NCBI GenBank assembly: GCA_023399505.1
Contig: JAEWOZ010000004.1
Coordinates: 1-13,544 of the forward strand
Source of the DNA: Fusobacteriota bacterium
GTDB taxonomy: Bacteria; Fusobacteriota; Fusobacteriia; Bac17; JAEWOZ01
DNA: 13,544 nucleotides
Direction: 5' to 3'
The notes beneath the pieces were generated by a model that worked only from the letters and a program-made list of their open reading frames with translations, was not told the DNA's origin and did not search any database. A program made the position numbers and the translations under genes. Below, piece after piece: positions 8,556 to 13,544 of this stretch; position 1 is the first letter of the stretch; each line of letters begins with the position of its first letter.

Positions 8556-9944
8556 ATGTTTACAAAATCATTGATTCTTTTTATTTTAAGCTGTGGAAAC
8601 AATAAAAATACAGTTGATAATAAGCAAAATAGAGATAATAAAAAAGATTTATTGTCTAGCTTGTTTATTTACCAAAATAGAGAGAACGGTGAATTTAAAG
8701 AATTAAAACCTAATTCTACTTTCAACCAAAATATAAGAATAACATTTAACAAAGAGAATAAGAAGTATAAAGAAGCTAATAATAAAGATGATAATATAAA
8801 TTCAGGTCTATATTTTATAATTTTTAAAATATTAGATAATAATGAAAAAGAGAGTATAACTACTTTAAAGACTCGTAACGATTATACTGAAGTTGTATTA
8901 AATGAAAACGGTAGATATTTAATTTACGCTGTTAACAGGTATCATGCTCATATTATGCAAGAAACAGAAGGGTATGAAGAAGATCCTAAAATTGAAATAA
9001 AGATAAATAAAGACGAAGACAATAAAGTACCTATTTCATTTGAGATAGAAGGAAAGTTAGTTAAAAATATACCCTTAATATCAATATCATCAGAAATAAA
9101 GATAGTTAAGAACCAAGACTATGATGGAATTAAGAGTATTAGAGTAATAGTTAATTTAGAAAATATAGAAGATAAAGATTTTCCTAAATTAATATCTTTA
9201 GAGAGAAATTTTTTATCAAAAAATGAAATTATTATAAATTGGCTTGAACAATTTGAGGAAGAGGAGTTTGTTTTACCTAAAAGAAAAAATCTTATTACCT
9301 ATTTTCAAGGTAAAGAGTTACTAATTGAAGGTGAATTTGCAGGAAAAGAAACTAAAAAAAGATTTTTATTTTCTAACTCTCTTAGAGAAATAAAATTAAA
9401 TAAAGAATTTAAAATTAATTATTTGAATTTTAATCTAAAAGGAAATTTAGAGGTAATTGATAGACATCTTGATGAAGATAAATGGGAATATATAGATAAA
9501 GAAATATTCAGAGGCGAAATTAGTAATAGCAAAAGATTGAAAATAGATGAGAACTATAATAATATTATACTTAAGATTGATAACCTAGAAGAAGTTTCTA
9601 TAATGAAACTAGAGCTTGAACATAATATTGAATTATCGATAAATGGCAAAACCTTAATTGGCTACGATATAATAAAAGAAGAAGAAATATTACCTAATAG
9701 TGAATTAATTATAAAAGAGAAAGATAATAAGGATTTAGGCGATTTCTATTTAAAACAAAAATCTTTATCATATTCTTATAATGGCAAAGAAGTTGATTTA
9801 AAATTTGAAAGAGAAAATGATATCTATAAAGTGAACTTATTTGAAGTTTTAAAAAACATTAAAGAAAATTCTAAAGAGAAAATTTGTATTTTAGAAATAG
9901 AAGGTTTAGAGAATAGTGAAATAATAATCGAACTAAAGCAATAA
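8556..9944 (+). CDS. Putative lipoprotein of unknown function, probably beta-rich (462 aa)
   Basis: The N-terminus MFTKSLILFILSC is a short lipoprotein signal with a positive residue, a hydrophobic core and an ILSC lipobox; Cys13 would be the lipidated residue. A hydrophilic Asn/Lys-rich tether of about 20 residues follows, as is typical of anchored envelope proteins. From about residue 35 the protein alternates hydrophobic strands and charged turns. One segment (about 87-130: GLYFIIFKILDNNEKES, then NENGRYLIYAV) has the rhythm of an Ig/PKD-like beta-sandwich domain, but this is a guess from pattern only. No catalytic motif is seen. AAGGAG at 8543-8548 supports the start. It has its own promoter and is closed by a strong hairpin terminator, so it can be a single transcript or the last gene of the upstream run. 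The overall character (exported, strand-rich, Lys/Asn/Glu-rich) resembles the 1594-aa protein without clear sequence homology. Confidence 0.87.
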   Translation: MFTKSLILFILSCGNNKNTVDNKQNRDNKKDLLSSLFIYQNRENGEFKELKPNSTFNQNIRITFNKENKKYKEANNKDDNINSGLYFIIFKILDNNEKESITTLKTRNDYTEVVLNENGRYLIYAVNRYHAHIMQETEGYEEDPKIEIKINKDEDNKVPISFEIEGKLVKNIPLISISSEIKIVKNQDYDGIKSIRVIVNLENIEDKDFPKLISLERNFLSKNEIIINWLEQFEEEEFVLPKRKNLITYFQGKELLIEGEFAGKETKKRFLFSNSLREIKLNKEFKINYLNFNLKGNLEVIDRHLDEDKWEYIDKEIFRGEISNSKRLKIDENYNNIILKIDNLEEVSIMKLELEHNIELSINGKTLIGYDIIKEEEILPNSELIIKEKDNKDLGDFYLKQKSLSYSYNGKEVDLKFERENDIYKVNLFEVLKNIKENSKEKICILEIEGLENSEIIIELKQ

Positions 9945-9974
9945 AAAAGATAAATCTTTATATGCAATCATAAG

Positions 9975-10008
9975 AAAGAGCAATTTAAAATTGCTCTTTT
10001 ATTTTTTT
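9975..10008. terminator. Hairpin terminator shared by convergent genes
   Basis: An 11-bp perfect stem (AAAGAGCAATT at 9975-9985 pairing with AATTGCTCTTT at 9989-9999) with a three-base loop is followed on the plus strand by TATTTTTTT. This is a clear intrinsic terminator for the lipoprotein gene. The proS stop codon (9999-10001) sits on its right edge, so the same hairpin can stop transcription from the other side, although the U-tract in that direction is weaker. Confidence 0.85.
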
Positions 10009-11687
10009 AAAATATCTTTTACATATTTTAAAGTATTTTCTTTTTTTACATTAGTTGTTTTTTTATTTTTTCTCTCTAAAATTTCAACTTCATTATTTTC
10101 TGTATGTTTTCCTACTATAATTTTTAGAGGGAAGCCTATTAGATCAGAATCTTTAAATTTAAACCCTGCACTTGCATCTCTATCGTCTAAAACAACTTCT
10201 ATATTTTCTTTTTGTAATGAAGAATATATATCTTCAGCCAATTTGACTTGTTTTGTATCTTTTATATTTGTGATTATTATATTTACATGATATGGTGCAA
10301 CAGCTACAGGCCAAATAATTCCATTTTCATCTCCGTTTTGTTCAACAATTGTAGCAATTAACCTAGAAACACCTATCCCATAACAACCCATCTCTATTAA
10401 TTTACTTTGTCCATTCTCATCTGCAAAATATGTATTCATGACCTTGGAGTATTTTGTTCCTAATTTAAAAACATGTCCTACTTCTATTCCTTTCATCTTT
10501 TTTAATATAGAGTCAGAGTAAGGATCTTTTTCATTTTCTTGAGCTAGTCTAATGTCTTTAATTATATTTGCTTTCCAATCTCTTTCATAATTCACATTGA
10601 TATAATGATAGTTAAGTTCATTGGCACCTATTGAGTGATTAGGAACTATTACTGATTCTAAGTCAGCAACTATTTTTAAAGGAGTATTTATTGGTCCAAG
10701 AAATCCTCTATTTAATTTCAAATTAGTAATTTCATCATCTGAAGCTTTTTCAAGCTCTAAACAATTAAGAGCATTTTTTAATTTTATTTCATTTACTTCA
10801 TGGTCGCCTCTAACAACGGCCATTATATACTCGGATTCTGTTTTAAAAATTAAACTTTTTAAACATTTTCTTTTTTCCATATTTAAAAATTTACTTATAT
10901 CTTCTATAGTCTTTTTGTCCATAGTTTCTATTTTATCTATTTCTTTTACATTTTCTTGAGGAATTCTTTCTACTTTACTAGTAGCTTTTTCTATATTAGC
11001 TGCGTAACCATTATCAGAATATAAGATTTCAGCTTCTCCTGCATCAGTCATAACAATAAATTCGAAAGAATTATCTCCACCTATAGCTCCAGAATCTGCT
11101 TCACATACTTTAAAGTTAAGTTCTAATCTTTCTAAAATTCTTTTGTATGTTTCTTTCATGTTATTGAATTCTTTATCCAAAGACTCTTCATTGTTGTGGA
11201 AGCTGTAAGCATCTTTCATTAAAAATTCTCTTGAACGCATCAAACCAAATCTAGGACGTATTTCATCTCTAAATTTTTCAGTTATTTGGTAAAGGTTAAA
11301 AGGTAAGTCTTTATACGACTTAATATAATTTTTAACTAAGTCTGTTATTGATTCTTCAGCTGTTGGTGATAGAGCATATTTTCTACCTTTTCTATCTTCT
11401 AATCTCATTAGTTCTGGACCATAAATGTCCCAACGACCACTTTGTTCCCATAAAGTAGCTGAAGCTAAAAGAGGTAAAGAGAGTTGTTGAGCACCTGCTT
11501 TATCCATCTCTTCCTCTATAATTTTTATTATTTTTTTTAATACTCTTTGTGCTAAAGGCATAAAGGAATATATTCCGTTAGCATTTTGGTAAATCATTCC
11601 CGCTCTTACTAATAGTAAGTGATTTTTACTTTCAGCTTCTTTAGGATTTTCTTTAAATGTTTTAAAGAAAAGTTTAGATAATCTCAT
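9999..11687 (-). CDS. proS: Prolyl-tRNA synthetase (bacterial type, with editing insertion)
   Basis: ProS charges tRNA-Pro with proline in the cytoplasm. All class II motifs are present: motif 1 region around GIYSFMPLAQRVLKKI (38-53), SPTAEE (107-112), motif 2 FRDEIRPRFGLMRSREFLMKDAYSF (139-163), and motif 3 GCYGIGVSRL (434-443). The insertion between motifs 2 and 3 (about 225-405) is the YbaK-like editing domain that removes mischarged alanine; it contains VRGDHEVNE (292-300) and SIGANELNYHY. A lysine near 277 sits where E. coli ProS has its editing lysine. The C-terminal anticodon-binding domain begins near PVAVAPYHV (460-468) and contains DDRDASAGFKFKD. The length (562) is normal for the long bacterial type. 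AAGGAG lies five bases before the ATG. A small departure is PLA where most relatives have PLG in motif 1. It is the only housekeeping gene here, convergent with the lipoprotein gene. Confidence 0.97.
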   Translation of the reverse strand: MRLSKLFFKTFKENPKEAESKNHLLLVRAGMIYQNANGIYSFMPLAQRVLKKIIKIIEEEMDKAGAQQLSLPLLASATLWEQSGRWDIYGPELMRLEDRKGRKYALSPTAEESITDLVKNYIKSYKDLPFNLYQITEKFRDEIRPRFGLMRSREFLMKDAYSFHNNEESLDKEFNNMKETYKRILERLELNFKVCEADSGAIGGDNSFEFIVMTDAGEAEILYSDNGYAANIEKATSKVERIPQENVKEIDKIETMDKKTIEDISKFLNMEKRKCLKSLIFKTESEYIMAVVRGDHEVNEIKLKNALNCLELEKASDDEITNLKLNRGFLGPINTPLKIVADLESVIVPNHSIGANELNYHYINVNYERDWKANIIKDIRLAQENEKDPYSDSILKKMKGIEVGHVFKLGTKYSKVMNTYFADENGQSKLIEMGCYGIGVSRLIATIVEQNGDENGIIWPVAVAPYHVNIIITNIKDTKQVKLAEDIYSSLQKENIEVVLDDRDASAGFKFKDSDLIGFPLKIIVGKHTENNEVEILERKNKKTTNVKKENTLKYVKDILKK

Positions 11688-11722
11688 TTTTCTCCTTAAT
11701 CTTTAGTAAATTCTAATTTTAT

Positions 11723-11731
11723 ATTTTATCA
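11723..11731 (-). promoter_or_regulatory. Possible extended -10 promoter of proS
   Basis: Read on the minus strand, TGATAAAAT fits an extended -10, about 36 bases before the proS start codon. The -35 position holds only a run of T. It matches the TG-n-TAAAAT pattern seen before other genes in this window. Confidence 0.4.
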
Positions 11732-11782
11732 TAATATATAATTTTAAAAAATGATTTAATGTTTTATAGTTTAGAAATTAAT

Positions 11783-11811
11783 TTTACATTTTCTAGCCCT
11801 AATGCTAATAT
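11783..11811 (+). promoter_or_regulatory. Promoter of the first ankyrin lipoprotein gene
   Basis: TTTACA (11783-11788), a 17-base spacer and TAATAT (11806-11811) preceded by TGC form a near-consensus extended -10 promoter. It drives the ankyrin gene whose ATG lies 35 bases further on. Together with the proS promoter it makes 11688-11846 a divergent regulatory region. Confidence 0.6.
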
Positions 11812-11846
11812 GATTTTGAGATAACAAAAATTAAAAAGGAAAGAAT

Positions 11847-13154
11847 ATGAAAATAATAATTTTTTTAGTTTTCATGCTAAATTGTACGAAAGATATTAAT
11901 TTATCTTATAAACTTAAAGGTTCAGAAGAACTAATAATAGCTGTTAAACTAAATGATCTAAATAGAGTTAAAGAATTAGTAAAAAAAGAAAGTAAGGAAA
12001 GTATAAATAAAGCATTTATACTAGCTTTATTAGAAAAATATACAAATATAGCAAAATTTTTACTGAATAGAGGTGCAGATATAAATAGTAAAGATGAAGA
12101 TGGGAAAACGGCTCTGCTTATTGCAATTTGGGATAGAAATTTTGATATGGCAAAGATTTTAATAAATAGAGGAGCTGATGTTAACATTGTTGATAATAAA
12201 GGTGATACACCACTAACTTATGCTTCAAGAGGTGGGAATTTAAATATTATAAAATTATTGATAGATAAAGGAGCTGATATTAATAAAAAGACTGAACAAG
12301 GACTTACACCGCTAACATTATCTTTATACAATGGTCATTCAGAAGTGGCAGATTTTTTAATAAGTAGTGGAGCCAAATATGATATTAATTACGAAGATTT
12401 TTATGGAGGAAATATCTTAATGTATGCAGCTAAATGTGGAAAAATTAATCTTGTAAAAGAGATAGTGGAAAAAGGAATGGGTGTTAATTGTAGAGATAAA
12501 AAGAACGAAAATGTTATATTTTACGCTGTATCCTCAAAATTTGAAAATTTAGAGGTAGTAGAATATCTATTAAGAAAGGGAGCTAATCCTAATTCATTTA
12601 ATTGTAATGATAGTGATGACGACAATATTGATAAGATTTTTGGCGAGACAGCTTTAATGGTAGCTGTTAGATTAGGGTATATAAATATAGTAAAACTCCT
12701 AATTAGATATGGAGTGGATATTAACGCTCAAAAATATTGTGGAACAGCTTTAATGGCCGCATCCTTTTGTAATAAAGAGGAGATAGTGAAATTGTTATCG
12801 GAGCTAGGTGCAGATGTTAATATCAAAAGTAAAAGTGGCTATACAACTTTAATGTGTGCAGCTGATCGAGGACATGTAAATATTCTTTCCATGCTAATAA
12901 AAGCAGGAGCTAAAGTTAAAAAGAAAGGAAAGCTTTCTCTAACAGCATTAGGTTGTGCCGTATCGAATGGGCATTTAGAAGCTGTAAAACTCTTAGTAGA
13001 AAATGGTGCAGATGTTAATGATAAGTACACTCCAGGACTTTCATTATTAGAAATATCTTCAGGAAAAATAAAGGAATTTTTAATAAAAAAAGGTGCTAAA
13101 CGCAATAATGAGGATACTATGCTTAAGGAAAGTAGTAGCTGTAATATTCAATGA
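11847..13154 (+). CDS. Ankyrin-repeat lipoprotein (435 aa)
   Basis: The N-terminus MKIIIFLVFMLNC looks like a short lipoprotein signal with Cys13 as the modified residue (relaxed lipobox MLNC), so the repeats would be outside the cytoplasm. The rest is almost all ankyrin repeats: about eleven can be counted between residues 26 and 418. Typical signatures include the ends NRGADINSKDEDG (74-86), NRGADVNIVDNKG (107-119), DKGADINKKTEQG (140-152), ELGADVNIKSKSG (319-331) and ENGADVNDKYTPG (385-397), with TALLIA/TPLTYA/TALMVA openings. The first repeat is degenerate, and the seventh carries an Asp-rich insertion (NCNDSDDDNID, 252-262). Ankyrin stacks bind proteins; the partner cannot be told from sequence. 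AAAGGAAAG at 11836-11843 supports the start. A tandem paralogue follows 82 bases later, suggesting local duplication. Confidence 0.93.
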   Translation: MKIIIFLVFMLNCTKDINLSYKLKGSEELIIAVKLNDLNRVKELVKKESKESINKAFILALLEKYTNIAKFLLNRGADINSKDEDGKTALLIAIWDRNFDMAKILINRGADVNIVDNKGDTPLTYASRGGNLNIIKLLIDKGADINKKTEQGLTPLTLSLYNGHSEVADFLISSGAKYDINYEDFYGGNILMYAAKCGKINLVKEIVEKGMGVNCRDKKNENVIFYAVSSKFENLEVVEYLLRKGANPNSFNCNDSDDDNIDKIFGETALMVAVRLGYINIVKLLIRYGVDINAQKYCGTALMAASFCNKEEIVKLLSELGADVNIKSKSGYTTLMCAADRGHVNILSMLIKAGAKVKKKGKLSLTALGCAVSNGHLEAVKLLVENGADVNDKYTPGLSLLEISSGKIKEFLIKKGAKRNNEDTMLKESSSCNIQ

Positions 13155-13226
13155 TAAAATTTTCAAAAAATTAAATCTTCTATAAGATTAGTATAAAAAT
13201 GAAAGTTGAAATTTATGAGAAAATTA

Positions 13227-13236
13227 TTTTTTTTTT
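13227..13236 (+). repeat. Run of ten T in the signal-peptide region of the second ankyrin gene
   Basis: This is the longest homopolymer noted in the window. It lies between the ATG at 13215 and the in-frame ankyrin coding sequence. With ten T the 13215 frame ends after 12 codons (MRKLFFFYVIYF). With nine T it would read MRKLFFFMLFIFNC and continue into the ankyrin repeats. With eight or eleven T, the ATG at 13199 would be fused instead. Confidence 0.8.
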
Positions 13237-13544
13237 ATGTTATTTATTTTTAATTGTAATAAACTTTTCAAGTTATCGTACAAAATGAAAGAGACAAATT
13301 TTTTAAAAGAGGCTGTTAAAGCAGACGATATGGATAAGATTAAGATTTTAATTGATCACTCTTCGAAGGAAGAAATAGATAATGCGTTTATCTTTTCTAT
13401 AAAGAAAAGTAAAAATGAAATATCAAAGTTTTTGTTAAATAAAGGTGCTAATGTCAATTCTGTAAATAAAAAAGGTGAGAGTGCTTTAATTATTGCAACT
13501 TCAAATATAAATTTTAATATGGTCAGATTTTTACTAGATAATGG
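13237..13544 (+). CDS. Second ankyrin-repeat lipoprotein, 5' part (right end cut off; start disrupted or phase-variable)
   Basis: The open frame from ATG 13237 reads MLFIFNCNKLFKLSYK, then KEAVKADDMDKIKILIDHSS and ankyrin repeats ending NKGANVNSVNKKG and RFLLDNG at the window edge. It aligns along its whole visible length with the upstream ankyrin lipoprotein (compare SYK, ELIIAVKLNDLNRVKELV and NRGADINSKDEDG), so it is a tandem paralogue. From 13237 the signal would be only six residues before the cysteine, too short to work. The likely intended start is ATG 13215, which is one base out of frame because of the ten-T run at 13227-13236. The ribosome site before 13215 is weak (GAAAG, where the paralogue has GGAAAG). 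The protein may be switched by slippage, a decaying copy, or affected by a read error. A weak TATAAG at 13181 may be its -10. Confidence 0.75.
   Translation, partial: MLFIFNCNKLFKLSYKMKETNFLKEAVKADDMDKIKILIDHSSKEEIDNAFIFSIKKSKNEISKFLLNKGANVNSVNKKGESALIIATSNINFNMVRFLLDN

Noticed and set aside
8556..9944. Assignment of the 462-aa lipoprotein to a named Ig/PKD family
   Set aside because: Only the general strand-turn rhythm fits; no family signature could be confirmed by eye, so it is left as unknown.
9945..9974. Small AAAGAT/ATCTTT inverted repeat just before the main terminator
   Set aside because: The stem is six A/T-rich pairs with a two-base loop and no U-tract; the neighbouring 11-bp hairpin explains termination.
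9991..10290. Plus-strand open frame of 99 codons
   Set aside because: It lies antisense within proS, is a low-complexity Phe/Ser-rich translation of an AT-rich strand, and has no ribosome site.
11906..12187. Minus-strand open frame of 93 codons (and a similar one at 12839-13105)
   Set aside because: They are antisense to the ankyrin repeats; regular repeats keep the opposite strand open by chance.
1..13544. CRISPR arrays, tRNA/rRNA genes, insertion sequences, riboswitches
   Set aside because: No regularly spaced repeats, cloverleaf-like segments, transposase motifs or long structured leaders were seen; no intergenic gap exceeds about 160 bases.

Overview
The window is very AT-rich (roughly a quarter G+C by eye), gene-dense, and uses the standard code, with short well-placed AGGAG-type ribosome sites. 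The one housekeeping gene is a long bacterial-type prolyl-tRNA synthetase with an inserted editing domain. Its composition and sequence style, together with ankyrin-repeat lipoproteins, suggest a low-GC Gram-negative bacterium, most likely a fusobacterium (Leptotrichiaceae-like). A Brachyspira-like spirochaete cannot be excluded from the sequence alone. No tRNA, rRNA, CRISPR array, transposase or phage gene was seen.

Layout. Positions 1-8488 carry a run of same-strand genes: the 3' part of a GGDEF diguanylate cyclase; two bases later a 1594-residue exported protein of unknown function; one base later a 600-residue exported, mostly helical protein; then, after a 52-base gap with a possible extended -10 promoter, a TldE/PmbA-like member of the TldD/PmbA peptidase family. 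A fifth plus-strand gene (8556-9944), behind its own likely promoter, encodes a 462-residue lipoprotein that is probably beta-rich. A hairpin terminator at 9975-10008 separates it from the convergent proS gene (9999-11687, minus strand). The 159-base region 11688-11846 holds divergent promoters for proS and for an ankyrin-repeat lipoprotein (11847-13154). A second, tandem ankyrin lipoprotein gene starts near 13215-13237 and runs off the right edge.

How the parts may work together (inference). The tight spacing of the cyclase, the giant exported protein and the helical exported protein implies one co-translated unit, so c-di-GMP signalling may be coupled to an envelope or surface structure. 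Three proteins here, plus the edge gene, have short N-termini with a hydrophobic stretch ending in a relaxed lipobox (FNC, LSC, LNC, FNC), so much of the window appears devoted to the cell envelope. The most striking single feature is a run of ten T inside the signal-peptide region of the second ankyrin gene. At the length seen, the expected signal peptide is out of frame; removing one T would restore a peptide closely matching that of its tandem neighbour. This looks like a phase-variable or slippage-dependent switch, an early pseudogene, or a sequencing error.
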